Positions 9,916-23,388 of a DNA stretch of 64,000 nucleotides are shown in pieces. Each line of letters starts with the position of its first letter. Position 1 is the stretch's first letter. Both the position numbers and the translations under genes were made by a program. Source of the stretch: Mercurialis annua (taxonomy: Eukaryota; Streptophyta; Magnoliopsida; Malpighiales; Euphorbiaceae); NCBI RefSeq assembly GCF_937616625.2, contig NC_065577.1, forward strand, positions 24,193,501 to 24,257,500. The letters run 5' to 3'. The notes under the pieces are model-generated. The model did no database searches. It had not been told where the DNA came from and saw nothing but the letters and a program-made list of their open reading frames with translations.

Positions 9916-12853
9916 ATTGTTTCCTAATCTTTGTAAACGTTTGGCTTAAATTACTAAAAAGGTGAAACATTTGGATTTATTTCGTAACGTTTGTAAACGT
10001 TTAGCTTAAATCACTAGAAACGTTTGGATTTGATTTGTAACGTATTAAAGGTTTGGCTTAAATAGCTAAAATGGGTAAATGTTTGGATTTTTTTGTAACG
10101 TTTGTAAACGTTTGGCTTAAATCGCTAAAAATGTGAAACATTTGAATTTGTTTCGTAACGTTTGTAAACGTTTGATTTAAATCGGTAAAAAGCTGAAACG
10201 TTTGTATTTGTTTCCTAGCGTTTGTAAACGTTTGGCTTAAATGGCTAAAAAGGTGAAACGTTTGGTTTTATTTTGTAATGTTTGTAAATGTTTGGCTTAA
10301 ATCGCTAAATATGTGAAACATTTGGATTTGTTTCGTAATATTTATAAACGTTTGGCTTAAATTGCTAAAATGGGGAAATATTTGGATTTGTTTTGTAACG
10401 TTCGTAAATGTTTGGCTTAAATTGCTAAAAAGGTGAAACGTTTGGTTTTGTTTTGTAATGTTTGTAAACGTTTGGCTTAAATCGCTAAAAAGGGGAAACA
10501 TTTGGATTTGTTTCGTAACGTTTGCAAACGTTTGGCTTATATTGCTAAAAAGGTGGAACGCATGGATTTGTTTCGTAAAGTTTGTAAACGTTTGACTTAA
10601 ATTGCTAAAAGGTGAAACATTTGGATTTGTTTCATAACGTTTGCAAACGTTTGGCTTAAATTGCTAAAAAGGTGAAACGCTTGGATTTGTTTTGGAACGT
10701 TTGTAAACATTTGGCTTAAATTGCTATAAAGGTGAAACGTTTGGATTTGCTTCGTAATGTTTGTAAATGTTTGGCTTAAATTGCTAAAAAGGTGAAACGT
10801 TTGGATTTGTTTCTTACATTTGTAAACGTTTCGCTTAAATTGCTAAAAAGGTGAAACATTTGGATTTGTTTCATACGTTTGTAAATGTTTGGCTTAAATC
10901 TTTTAATACTTGAAAAATTTGGATTTGTTTCGTAACCTTTATAAACGTTTGGCTTAAATCGCTAAAAAGGTGAAACGTTTGGATTTATTTCATACGTTTG
11001 TAAACGTTTGGCTTAAATCGCTAAAAAGGTGAAATGTTTGGATTTGTTTCGTAACGTTTGTAAACGTTTGGCGTAAACTGCTAAAGAGGTGAAACACTTG
11101 GATTTGTTTCGTAACATTTATAAACGTTTGGCTTAAATAGCAAAAAAGCTGAAACGCTTGTGTTTGTTTTGTGACGTTCATAAACGTATGGGTTAAATCG
11201 CTAAAAAGGAGAAACGTTTAGATCTGTCGTAATGTTTGCCAACGTTAAGCTTAAATTGCTAAAAAATGGATTTGTTTTGGCTTAAATTGCTAAAAAGGTG
11301 AAAATTTTGGATTTGCTTCGTAACCTTTGTAAATGTTTGGCTTAAATCACTAAAAAGGTGAAACGTTTGAATTTGTTTCATACGTTTGTAAACGTTTGGC
11401 TTAAATCGCTAAAAATATGAAATATTTGGGTTTGTTTCGTAATGTTTGTAAACGTTTGGCGTAAATTGCTAAAAAGGTGAAACACTTGGATTTGTTTCAT
11501 AGTGTTTATAAATGTTTGGCTTAAATTGCAAAAAAGGTGAAACGCTTGTATTTGTTTCATAACATTTGGTAACATTTTGCTTAAATTGCTAAAAAGGTGA
11601 AACGCTTGGATTTATTTCGTAACGTTTGTAAACGTTTGGTTTAAATCGCTAAAAAGGTGAAACGTTTGGATTTATTTCGTAACGTTTGTAAACACTTCGC
11701 TTAAATCGCTAAAAAGGTGAAACGTTTTTGATTTGTTTCATAACGTTTGTAAACGTTTGCTTAAATTGATAAAAAGGTGAAACGCTTGGTTTTGTTTCGT
11801 AATGTTTGTAAACGTTTGGCTTAAATTGCTAAAAATGGGAAACGTTTGGATTTGTTTCGTAATGTTTTAAACGTTTGGTTTTATTTCGTAACCTTTGTAA
11901 ACGTTTGGCTTAAATCGCTAAAAAGGTGGTTTGGATTGGTCTAGTAACGTTTGTAAACGTTTGGCTTAAATCGGTATATAGGTGAAACGGTTGGATTTGT
12001 TTCGTAATGTTTGTAAATGTTTTGCTTAAATCGCTAATAAGATGAAACGTTTCAATTTTTTTCGTAACGTTTGTAAACGTTTGGCTTAAATCGCTAAAAA
12101 GGTGAAACGATTTGATTTGTTTCGTATCGTATCGTTTGTAAACGTTTGGCTTAAATTGCTAAAAAGGTGAAACGTTGGATTTGTTTCGTAACTGTTCTAA
12201 ACGTTTGTCTTAAATTGGTAAAGAGGTGAAACGCTTTGATTTGTTTCGTAACTTTTGTATATGTTTGGCCTAAATTGCTAAAAAGAAGAAACTCTTGGAT
12301 TTGTTTTGTAACGTTTGTAAGCATTTGAATTTGTTTCGTAGCGTTTATAAACATTTGGCTTAAATCGCTAAAAAGGTGAAACATTTGGATTTGTTTCGTA
12401 CCGTTTGTAAATGTTTGGCTTAAATTGCTAAAAAGGTGAAACGTTTGGAATTGTTTCGCAACGTTTTTATATTTTTGGCTTAAATTTCTAATAAGACGAA
12501 ACGCTTGGATTTGATTGGTAACATTTGCAAACGTTTTGCTTAAATTGCTAATAAGGTGAAACGCTTGGATTTGTTTCCTAACATTTGCAAACGTTTTTCT
12601 TAAATTGCAAAAAAGGTGAAACGCTTGGATTTGTTTCGTAACGTTTGTAAATGTTTGGCTTAAAATTCTAATAAACGTGAAACATTTGGATTTGTTTCTT
12701 AACCTTTGTAAACGTTTGGCTTAAATTGCTAAAAAGGTGAAACGTTTGGATTTGTTTCGTAACGTTTGTAACATTTGGCTTACATCGAAAAAGGTAAAAT
12801 GTTTTTGATTTGTTTCGTAACGTTTGTAAACCTTTGGCTTAAATTACTACAAA

Positions 12854-13619
12854 GGTAAAACACTTTGTTTTATTTTCTAATGTTTGTAAACGTTTGGCTT
12901 AAATCGCTAAAAGTGTGAAATGTTTGGATTTTTTTTATAACGTTTTAAACGTTTGGTTTTGTTTTGTAGCGTTTGTAAACGTTTGGTTTAAATTGCTCAA
13001 AAGGTGGTTCGAATTTGTTTCGTAACGTTTGTAAACATTTGGCTTAAATCGCTAAAAAGGTGAAACATTTGGATTTGTTTCGTAACGTTTTTAACGTTTG
13101 GCTTAAATCGCTCAAAAGATGAAACATTTGAATTTGTTCGTAGCGTTTGTAAATGTTTGGCTTAAATCGCTAAAAAGGTGAAACGTTTGGATTTGTTTCG
13201 TATCGTTTGTAAACGTTTGGCTTAAATCGCTACAAAGGTAAAACACTTGGTTTTATTTTGTAATGTTTGTAAACGTTTGGCTTAAATCGCTAAAAGTGTG
13301 AAACGTTTGGATTTGTTTTGTAACGTTTTAAACGTTTGGTTTTGTTTTGTTGCGTTTGTAAACGTTTGGCTTAAATTGCTCAAAAGGTGGTTTGAATTTG
13401 TTTCGTAACGTTTGTAAACATTTGGCTTAAATCGCTAAAAAGGTGAAACATTTGGATTTGTTTCGTAACATTTGTAAACGTTTGGCTTAAATAGCTCAAA
13501 AGATGAAACATTTGAATTTGTTCGTAGCGTTTGTAAATGTTTAGCTTAAATCGCTAAAAAGGTGAAACGTTTGGATTTATTTCGTATGGTTTGTAAACGT
13601 TTGGCTTAGATTGCTAAAA
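12854..13619 (+). repeat. 383-bp local duplication in the satellite
   Basis: Two adjacent copies start GGTAAAACAC at 12854 and 13237. Both contain an 89-bp variant, a shortened monomer reading CAAAAGGTGG and the marker AAGATGAAACATTTGAATTT. Related, more diverged copies recur in the duplication at 14193-15808. Confidence 0.8.
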
Positions 13620-14192
13620 AGGTGAAACGCTAAGATTTGTTTTGTAACCTTTCTAAACGTTTGGCTTAAATCTCTAAAAAGGTGAAACACTTTGATTTGT
13701 TTCGAAATGTTTGTATATGTTTGGCTTAAATTGCTAAAAAGGAGAAATGCTTGGACTTTTTTTGTAACGTTTGTAAACGTTTGACTTAATTTGCTAAAAA
13801 GGTGATACGTTTGGATTTGTTTCGTAGCGTTTATAAACGTTTGGCTTAAATCGCATAAAAGGTGAAACATTTTGGATTTGTTTCATACCGTTGGAAAACA
13901 TTTGGTTTAAATCACTAAATAGGTGAAACGTTTGGATTTGTTTCATAACGTTTGTAAACATTTGGCTTAAATCGCTAAAATGGTGAAACGTTTGGATTTG
14001 TTTCGTAACGTTTGTAAACATTAGGCTTACATCGCGAAAAAGGTGATACGTTTTTGATTTGTTTCGTAACGTTTGTAAACGTTTGGCTTAAATTGTTAAA
14101 AAGGTGAAACTCTTGGTTTTTTTTTGAAATGTTTGTAAACATTTGGCTTAAATCGCTAAAAAGGTGAAACGTTTGGATTTTTTTCGTAACTT

Positions 14193-15808
14193 TTGTGATC
14201 ATTTGGCTTTCATCGCGAAAAAGGTGAAACGTTTTTGATTTGTTTCGTAATGTTTATAAACGTTTGGCTTAAACTGCTAAAAAGGTGAAACACTTGGTTT
14301 TATTTTGTAATGTTCGTAAACGTTTGGCTTAAATCGCTAAAAGTGTGAAACGTTTGGATTTGTTTCGTAACGTTTTAAACATTTCGTTTTGTTTCGTAGC
14401 GTTTGTAAACGTTTGTCTTAAATCGCTTAAAAGGTGGTTTGGATTTGTTTCGTAACCTTTGTAAACGTTTGGCTTAAATCGCTCAAAAGATGAAACATTT
14501 GAATTGTTCATAGCATTTGTATATGTTTGGCTTAAATCGCTAAAAAGGTGAAACGTTTCGTTTGTTTCGTATCGTTTGTAAACGTTTGGCTTAAATCGCT
14601 TAAAAGGTGAAACATTTAGATTTGTTTCGTAACCTTTCTAAACCTTTGGCTTAAATCACTATAAAGGTGAAACGCTTTGATTTGTTTCGTAATGTTTGTA
14701 TATGTTTCGCTTAAATTGCTAAAACGGAGAAACGCTTGGATTTTTTTTGTAACGTTTGTAAACATTTGGCTTAATTTGCTAAAAAGGGGATACGTTTGGA
14801 TTTGTTTCGTAGCGTTTATAAACGTTTGGCTTAAATTGCTTAAAAGGTGAAACATTTGGATTTGTTTCGTACCGTTTGTAAACGATTGGTTTAAATCGCT
14901 AAATAGGTGAAACGTTTGGATTAGATTCGTATCATTTGTAATCATTTGGCTTAAATCGCTGAAAAGGTGAAACAGTTTGATTTTTTTCATAACATTTGTA
15001 AACGTTTGTGATCATTTGGCTTTCATCGCGAAAAAGGTGAAACGTTTTCGTAATGTTTATAAACGTTTGGCTTAAATTGCTAAAAAGGTGAAACACTTGG
15101 TTTTATTTTGTAATGTTCGTAAACGTTTGGCTTAAATCGCTAAAAGTGTGAAACGTTTGGATTTGTTTCGTAACGTTTTAAACATTTCGTTTTGTTTCGT
15201 AGCGTTTGTAAACGTTTGTCTTAAATCGCTTAAAAGGTGGTTTGGATTTGTTTCGTAACCTTTGTAAACGTTTGGCTTAAATCGCTCAAAAGATGAAACA
15301 TTTGAATTGTTCATAGCATTTGTATATGTTTGGCTTAAATCGCTAAAAAGGGGAAACGTTTCGTTTGTTTCGTATCGTTTGTAAACGTTTGGCTTAAATC
15401 GCTTAAAAGGTGAAACATTTAGATTTGTTTCGTAACCTTTCTAAACCTTTGGCTTAAATCACTATAAAGGTGAAACGCTTTGATTTGTTTCGTAATGTTT
15501 GTATATGTTTTGCTTAAATTGCTAAAAAGGAGAAACGCTTGGATTTTTTTTGTAACGTTTGTAAACATTTGGCTTAATTTGCTAAAAAGGGGATACGTTT
15601 GGATTTGTTTCGTAGCGTTTATAAACGTTTGGCTTAAATTGCTTAAAAGGTGAAACATTTGGATTTGTTTCGTACCGTTTGTAAACGTTTGGTTTAAATC
15701 GCTAAATAGGTGAAACGTTTGGATTAGATTCGTATCATTTGTAAACATTTGGCTTAAATCACTGAAAAGGTGAAACAGTTTGATTTTTTTCATAACATTT
15801 GTAAACGT
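14193..15808 (+). repeat. Tandem duplication of about 0.8 kb in the satellite
   Basis: Copy 1 is 14193-15005 and copy 2 is 15006-15808. The offset is 813 at the start and 803 after a 10-bp deletion in copy 2 near 15045. The copies are nearly identical over 12 to 13 monomers, so this is a segmental duplication rather than independent monomer similarity. Confidence 0.85.
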
Positions 15809-18800
15809 TTGGTTCAATCGCTAAAAAGGTGAAACGCTTGGATTTGTTTCGTAGCGTTTATAAACGTTTGGCATAAATCGTTAAAAAGGTGAAATTTTTG
15901 GATTAACGTTTTAAACGTTTGGCTTAAATTGCTAAAATATGGAAACATTTGTATTTGTTTTATAACGTTTGCAAACTTTTTGTTTAAATTGCTATAAAGG
16001 TGTAATGTTTGGTTTTGTTTCGGAACGTTTGTAAACGTTCGGCTTAAATCACTAAAAAGGTGATACGTCGTAACGTTTGGCTGAAATTGCTAAAAAGGTG
16101 TAATGTTTTGTTTTGTTTCGTAACGTTTGTAAACGTTCTTCTTATATCACTAAAAAGGTGAAACGTTTGGATTTGTTTCGTAACATTTGTAAACGTTTGG
16201 CTTAAAGTGCTAAAAGGGTGAAACGCTTCGATTGGTTTTGTAACGATTGTAAACGTTGAGCTTAAATTACTTAAAAGGTGAAATTCTTGGATTTGTTTCG
16301 AAAAGTTTGTAAACATTTGGCTTAAATTTCTAAAAAGGTGAAACGCTTGGATTTGTTTAGTAACGTTTGGCCTAAATTGCTTAAAAGGTGAAACGTTTGG
16401 TTTTGTTTCGGAACATTTGTAAAGGTTTGGCTTAAATCGCTAAAAATGTGAAACATTTTGATTTGTCTCGTAACATTTTAAACGTTTTATTTTGTTTCAT
16501 AACGTTTTGAAACGTTTGGCTTAAATCGCTAAAAAGGTTAAACGTTTGGATTTGTTTTGAAACGTTTGTAAACGTTGGGCTTAAATTTCTAAAAAAGTGA
16601 AACGTTTAGATTTGTTTTGTAGCGTTTGTAAACGTTTGGTTTAAATCGCTAAAAAGGTGAAATGTTTGGATCTGTTTCAAAAAGTTTGTAAATGTTTGGC
16701 TTAAATCGCTAAAAATGTTTAACATTTGGATTTGTTTTGTAGCATTTGTAATCGTTTGGATTTGTTTCTTAATTGTTCTAAACGTTTGGCTTAAATTGCT
16801 ACAAAGGTGAAACGCTTTGATTTGTTTCGTAACGTTTGTATATGTTTGGCCTAAATTGCTAAAAAGAAGAAAATGTTGGATTTGTTTTGTAACGTTTGGA
16901 TTTGTTTTGTAGCGTTTATAAACGTTTGGCTTAAATCGGTAAAAAGGCGAAACATTTGGATTTGTTTCGTACTGTTTGTAAACGTTTGGTTTAAATCGCT
17001 AAAATGGTGAAAAGTTTGGATTTGTTTTGGAACATTTGTATACGTTTGGCTTAAATTTCTAATAAGGGGAAAGCAAGGATTTTTTTCATAACATTTGCAA
17101 ACATTTTGCTTAAATTGCTATAAAGGTGAAACGCTTGGATTGGTTTCGTAACGTTTGTAAACGTTTGGCTTAAATTGCTAGTAAACGTGAAACATTTGGA
17201 TTTGTTTCATAACCTTTGTAAACGTTTGGCTTAAATCGCTATAAAGGTGAAACGTTTGAATTTGTTTCGTAACGTTTGTAAACATTTGGCTTACATCGCT
17301 AAAAAGGTGAAACGTTTTTTATTTGTTTCATAACATTTGTAAACGTTTGGCTTAAATTGCTAAAAAGGTGAAACTCTTGATTTTATTTCGAAATGTTAGT
17401 ATATGTTTGGCTTAAATCGCAAAAAGTGTGAAACGTTTGGATTTCTATCGTAACGTTTTAAACATTCGGATTTGTTTTGTAATGTTTGTAAACGTTTGGT
17501 TTAAATTGCTAAAAAGGTGAAACGTTTAGATTTATTTCGTAACGTTTGTAAACGTTTGGTTTAAATTGCTAAAAAGGTGAAATATTTAGATTTGTTTCGT
17601 AACGTTTGTAAACGTTTGGCTTAAATCGCTAAAAAGATGAAACATTTGAATTTGTTTCGTAGCGTTTGTAAATATTGGGCTTAAATAGCTAAAAAGGTGA
17701 AACGTTTGGATTTGTTTCGTATCGTTTGTAAACGTTTGGATTAAATCGCTAAAAGGGTGAAACGTTTGGATTTGTTTCGTAACCTTTCTAAACGTTTGGA
17801 TAAAGTCGCTAAAAAGATGAAACGCTTTGATTTGTTTCGTAATGATTTTATATGTTTGGCTTAAATTACTAAAAGGAGAAACCCTTGGATTTTTTTTGTA
17901 ACATTTGTAAACGTTTGGCTTAATTTGCTAAAAAGGTGATATGTTTGGGTTTGTTTTGTAGCGTTTATAAACGTTTGGCTTAAATCGCTTAAAAGGTGAA
18001 ACATTTGGATTTGTTTCATACCGCTCGTAAATGTTTGGTTTAAATCGCTAAATAGGTGAAATGTTTGGATTTGTTTCGTAACGTTTGTAAACATTTGGCT
18101 TAAATCGCTAAAAAGGTGAAACCTTTTGATTTTTTTATAGAGTCGGCTTTAATCGCTAAAAAGGTGAAACGCTTGGATTTATTTCGTAGCGTTTGTAAAT
18201 GTTTGGCATAAATCGTTAAAAAAGTGAAATGTTTGGATTTGTTTCATAACATTTTAAACGTTTGGCTTAAATTGCTAAAATAGGAAAACATTTGTATTTG
18301 TTTTGTAACGTTTGTAAACGTTTTGCTTAAATTGCTAAAAAGGTGTAATGTTTGGTTTTGTTTCTTAACGTTTGTAGGTTTGGCAGATATCGCTAACAAT
18401 GTGAAACATTTGGATTTGTTTCGTAACATTTTAAACATTTGGTTTTCTTTCATAACGTTTGTAAATGTTTGGCTTAAATCGCTAAAAAGATGAAACGTTC
18501 GGATTTGTTTTGTAACGTTTGTAAACGTTTGATTTAAATTGCTAATAAGGTGAAACGTTTAGATTTGTTTCGTAACTTTTGCAAATGTTTGGCTTAAATC
18601 GCTAAAAAGGTGAAACGTTTGGATTTGTTTCAAAACGTTTGTATGTTTGGCTTAAATCGCTAAAAAGGTTCAACGTTTGGATTTGTTTTGTAGCATTTGT
18701 AATCGTTTGGCTTAAATCGCTAAAAAGTTGAAACGTTTGGATTTGTTTCATAATGTTTGTAAACGTTTGACTTAAATCGCTAAAAAGGTGAAACATTTGG

Positions 18801-19617
18801 ATTTGTTTCGTACCGTTTGTAAACATTTGGATTAAATTGTTTAAAAGGTGAAACGCTTGGTTTTGTTTCGTAACGTTTGTAAACGTTTGGCTTAAATTGC
18901 TAAAAAGGTGAAACGCTTGGATTTGTTTCGTAACGTTTGTAAACGTTTGACTTAGAGGAGAAACATTTGGATTTGTTTCATAATCTTTGTAAATGCTTGG
19001 CCTAAATCGCTAAAAGGGTGAATCGTTTGGATTTCTTTCGTAATATTTAGAAACGTTTGGCTTAAATCGCTGAAAAGGTGAAACATTAGGATTTGTTTCG
19101 TAGAATTTGTAAACGTTTGGCTTAAATTGCTAAAAAGGTGAAACGCTTGGATTTGTTTCGTATCTTTTGTAAACGTTTGGCTTAAATTGCTAAAAAGGTG
19201 AAACGCTTGGTTTTGTTTTGTAACGTTTATAAACGTTTGGCTTAAATTGCTAAAAAGGTGAAACACTTGGATTTGTTTCGTAACGTTTGTAAACGTTTGG
19301 GTTAAATTGCGAAAAATAAGAAACATTTGGATTTGTTTCTTAACCTTTGTAAATGTTTGGCTAAATCGCTAAAAAGGTGTAAATTTGAATTTCTTTCGTA
19401 ATATTGGAAAAGTTTGGCTTAAATCGCTGAAAAGGTGAAACGTTTGGATTTGTTTCATAACATTTGTAAACGTCTGGCTTAAATTGCTAAAAGGGTGAAA
19501 CGCTTGGATTTGTTTCGTAGCTTTTGTAAACGTTTGGCTTAAATTGATATAAAGGTGAAATGCTTGGATTTGTTTTGAAATGTTTGTAAACGTTTAGATT
19601 AAATTGCCTAAAAGAGA

Positions 19618-20004
19618 TAATGAAACAAAACCATTAAAACTTACGAAATGAATCCAAACGTTTCACCTTTATAGCAATTTAAGCCAAAAGTTTACAAACG
19701 TTACGAATCAAAGCCAAACGTTTACAAAAATCCATTAGTTTCACCTTTTTTGCGATTTAAGCTAAACGTTTACAAACGTTACGAAACAAATCCAAACGTT
19801 TCTCCATTTTAGCAATTTAAGGCAAACGTGTACAAACGTTACAGAACAAAACCAAACGTTTCACATTTTTAGCGATTTAAGTCAAATATTACGAAATAAA
19901 TCTAAATGTTTCACATTTTTAGCGATTTAAGTCAAACGTTTATGAACGTTACGAAACAAATCTAATCCAATCGTTTCCCCATTTTAGTGATTTAAGCCAA
20001 ACGT
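19618..20004 (-). repeat. Inverted satellite block 3 (unit 1)
   Basis: Reverse-complement monomers ending GATTTAAGCCAAACG joined to TTTTGTTTCATAACC, the same type of right junction as at 8120. The internal short form AATCAAAGCCAAACGTTT then ACAAAAATCCATT links it to the block at 9468-9915. Confidence 0.9.
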
Positions 20005-20082
20005 TTTGTTTCATAACCTTTGTAAACGTTTGGCTTAAATTGCAAAAAAGGTGAAACGCTTGAATTTGTTTCGTAACGTTTG
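20005..20082 (+). repeat. Short forward satellite before the LTR fragment
   Basis: Just over one forward monomer ending GTTTCGTAACGTTTG against TGTCACGACC. Confidence 0.9.
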
Positions 20083-22019
20083 TGTCACGACCTATTTTCA
20101 TGAATCTCGACCGGCGCTAGGGTATGGGTAATGTAGTACCAAAACCCGTATTCAATTAACATACAAACACATAAACCTACAGAAAACCAGTGCTGGGGGC
20201 AACCGAGACTTGAGCCTAAATCTAGCAGTTGTAATATTCAACATTAAAATAACATGCTTTCCAATAATGTTATTAAACAGGCATAACATAAGTAATTCGG
20301 AATAATCATATATCTTGCCAGAGCAATAATAATTCAGTCAGACCAATCTGATAACAACCAGAATAAAATAAAGACGTATAGTTACTACTGCAGTCTAAGA
20401 ATAAAACAGTTTTACAGTTTATCTAAAATAAATGGAACCTCCGAGGAAAAGTAAATGCGGAGATCACCAGACTCTCTCAGATCATAACCCTGGGAAAATT
20501 TGGGAAAAACAACGGGGTCAGATATACTGAGATGAGTTTATACCACTATTTACATTTATTAAGTGGAAAACCTTTAAAACCGTGTAAAACATTTAATAAC
20601 GATATTACGAATAATAGTTGGAACCCTAATCCACAATTCTAAATAATAACCATAGTCCAATAGGCCTGGTCCCGAGAGCTGAGCTACACCGAGTTACCAC
20701 TGACCATACTTATACGAGAGTCCCGAGAGCTGAGCTACACCGAGTTACTCTACCTGGTCCCGAGAGCTATGCTCACACCGAGTTACCACATTTCCATATA
20801 TACCTTACCCAAATCAATGCCGGTGCGCACGCAGTCCTAATGATGCCCATTAGGTAGCATGTTCCAACTAAGAGCCATAATATAAATACAGTTCGCAATA
20901 TACATACAATATATATTTTAATATTAAATAACAATTTACTTAATAAAGCGGTAAATAGTAAGTACAAACTCACAGCTTGCTAACCACGTGATAACCGGCA
21001 AGCAATCAATCCCTGTTCGCCTCTGAAGCACGAACAGTAGACGGGTCTAGACAAATAAAATAATTATTAAAAACAGACCCTAACTCTAGAGAGTACTAGA
21101 CACCACATAGGACTAGCACAAATAACACGTCGGAATTAAACAATCCAAGACAACACCAAAAATACCCAATAGGTAATAAAGCCCAATTAAAACAAGTCTA
21201 TTGAGTCCTCGCTTAAAATCTGATTTAGAAATAATACTTAATAATCTTTAAGTAATAATTAATTTCTAAATAGTGGGTTAGCCGAGTTACCAATAACTAC
21301 CAAGCTAACCTCACTTGTCGGGTGACCCAAGTCTAACCCGACTCAAAAACGTTTATCAAATATAAACCCGAGTTTATATTTATAAAATAATTCGATAAAA
21401 TAATAATCTATTTAAAAGCAAAACTCAATAACTTCAATTTCAAGTAACCCAAGTTACAAATCAAAAACTTGATTAAATAAATCTTATAAAAGTTTAGGGA
21501 CTAATTTGTACTTTAGCCAATTAGGGACTAAACTGTACATTAGCCAGTTAGGGACTAAACTGTACATTTAATCAATATGATATTCGAAATCAAATTAATT
21601 ACTCGTTTACTAATTTATAATTCAATCAAAAATCCAAAAGTTATCCAATAGATAAAAACTTAACTTAAATAAGCTTTTTAGAAACTTTAGGGGCTAAATT
21701 GTAATTTAGCCAAATTGACATTTTAATCAAAATTAAATATAATTACCCGAGCGATTATATTAATTTAGCTTAGATAACAATTATCGTTTTCAAGTTGTCA
21801 ACTTAAAATTGAAACAAATAGGAAAGTTATTATTAAATAACAACATAATTAAGGATTCAATTGATTTAAGTAATTCATTAGGTGACAAATACGGCCAATT
21901 AACCATCTTCTTCCTTTCAAATTAATCCATCCCCGCCATTAATCAAAACCATGAAAACCAAATAACCAAACCATCACATGTATTCAAGCTAACAAAAACC
22001 TATGACAAACTTGGTATCA
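20083..22019 (-). mobile_element. Truncated LTR fragment, copy 1
   Basis: On the plus strand it runs TGTCACGACC...TTGGTATCA. Read on the minus strand it ends GGTCGTGACA, like the LTRs ending at 5469 and 48810, and shares with the solo LTR the blocks ACCGCTTTATTAAGTA and CTCATCTCAGTATATCTGAC. The minus-strand start (TGATACCAAG) does not match the TGTAATACC start of the relatives, no promoter-like start is visible, and the flanks (GTTTG, GCCAA) do not match. I therefore read it as an LTR that lost its 5' part, not a clean solo LTR. Short GGGACTAAACTGTACATTAG repeats lie near 21490-21560, and CCCGAGAGCTGAGCTACACC repeats near 20670-20770. It has no coding content. Confidence 0.8.
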
Positions 22020-22502
22020 GCCAAACGTTTAAACGTTTGGCTTAAATCGGTAAAAAGGTGAAACACTTCGATTTGTTTCGTAACGTTTGAAAACGTTTGG
22101 CTTAAATCGTTTGGATTTGTTTCGTAACGTTTTAAACGTTTGGCTTAAATCGCTAAACTGGGGAAATGTTTGAATTTGTTTCGTAATATTTGTAAACGTT
22201 TGGCTTAAATTGCTAAAAAGGGGAAACATTTCGATTTATTTCGTAACGTTTGTAAATGTTTGGCTTTAATCACTAAAAAGGGGAAACGTTTGGATTTGTT
22301 TCGTAACGTTTACAAACTTTTGGCTTCAATCACTAAAAAGGTGAAAAGTTTGGATTTGTTTCGTAACGTTTGTAAACCATTTGGCTTAAATTTTTAAAAA
22401 GGTGAAACATTTGGTTTTGTTTTGTAACATTTGTAAACGTTCGGCTTCAATCACTAAAAAGGTGAAATGTTTGGTTTTGTTTCATAACATTTGTAAACAT
22501 TT

Positions 22503-22607
22503 GGCTTGGATTTGTTTCATAACTTTAATAAACGTTTGGCTTGGATTGATTTCGTAATGTTTCTAAACGTTTGGCTTGGATTTGTTTCATAACGTTTGTA
22601 AACGTTT
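22503..22607 (+). repeat. 35-bp short-monomer tandem run
   Basis: Three units start GGCTTGGATT at 22503, 22538 and 22573. Each lacks about 25 bp of the normal monomer (the AAATCGCTAAAAAGGTGAAACG part), so GGCTT joins straight to GGATTTGTTTC. The same run is in unit 2 (from 26996) and unit 3 (from 34194). Confidence 0.85.
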
Positions 22608-23388
22608 GGCTTAAATTGCTAATATGGGGAAACGTTTAGATTTGTTTCGTAACATTTGTAAACGTTTGGCTTAAATCGCTAAAAAGGTGAAACGTTTGGA
22701 TTTGTTTCGTAACGTTTGGCTTAAATCGCTAAAAAGGTGAAACGTTTCGATTTGTTTCGTTACGTTTATAAACGTTTGGCTTAATTTGCTAAAAAGGGGA
22801 AACGATTGGATTTTTTTCGTAAGGTTTATAAACGTTTGGCATATATCGCTAAAAAGGTGAAACGTTTGGTTTTGTTTCGTAACGTTTGTAAATGTTCACC
22901 TTAAATTGCTAAAAATGCAAAAGTTTGTTTTTGTTTCAGAACCTTTGTAAATGTTTGGCTTAAATTGCTAAAAAGGTAAAACGTTTAGATTTTTTTCGTA
23001 ATGTTTATAAACATTTTGTTTAAATTGCTAAAAAGGTGAAACACTAGAATTTGTTTCGTAACGTTTGTGAAGGTTTTGCTTTGTTTTGTAGGGTTTGCAA
23101 ACGGCTTATATCACTTTCATAACATTTGAATCGTTTGTATTTGTTTTGTAACTATTGTAAACGTTTGGCTTAAATCGCTCAAAAGGTGAAACATTCGGTT
23201 TTGTTTCATAGACTTTGTAAACGTTTGGCTTAAACTGCTAAAAAGGTGAAACATTTGGATTTGTTTCGTAACGTTTTAAAAGTTTGGATTAAATTTCTAA
23301 AATGGGGAAACGTTCGGATTTTTTCGTAACGCTTGGATTTATTTCGTAACGTTTTATACGTTTTGCTTAAATCGCTCGGTTTATAAAC

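Larger units (their letters stand above)
9916..19617 (+). repeat. 60-bp satellite array, block 4 (9.7 kb)
   Basis: The longest uninterrupted forward stretch. It contains recurrent 89-bp variants, a 383-bp duplication (12854-13619) and a duplication of about 0.8 kb (14193-15808). From 17677 onward it forms the start of the 7.2-kb higher-order array. No transposon insertion is visible inside it. Confidence 0.95.

Noticed and set aside
20773..20973. 66-codon ORF with a hydrophobic stretch, repeated at 25266 and 32464
   Set aside because: It lies in the LTR fragment and is tripled only because the unit was duplicated. No start context, homologue or conserved frame is recognisable.
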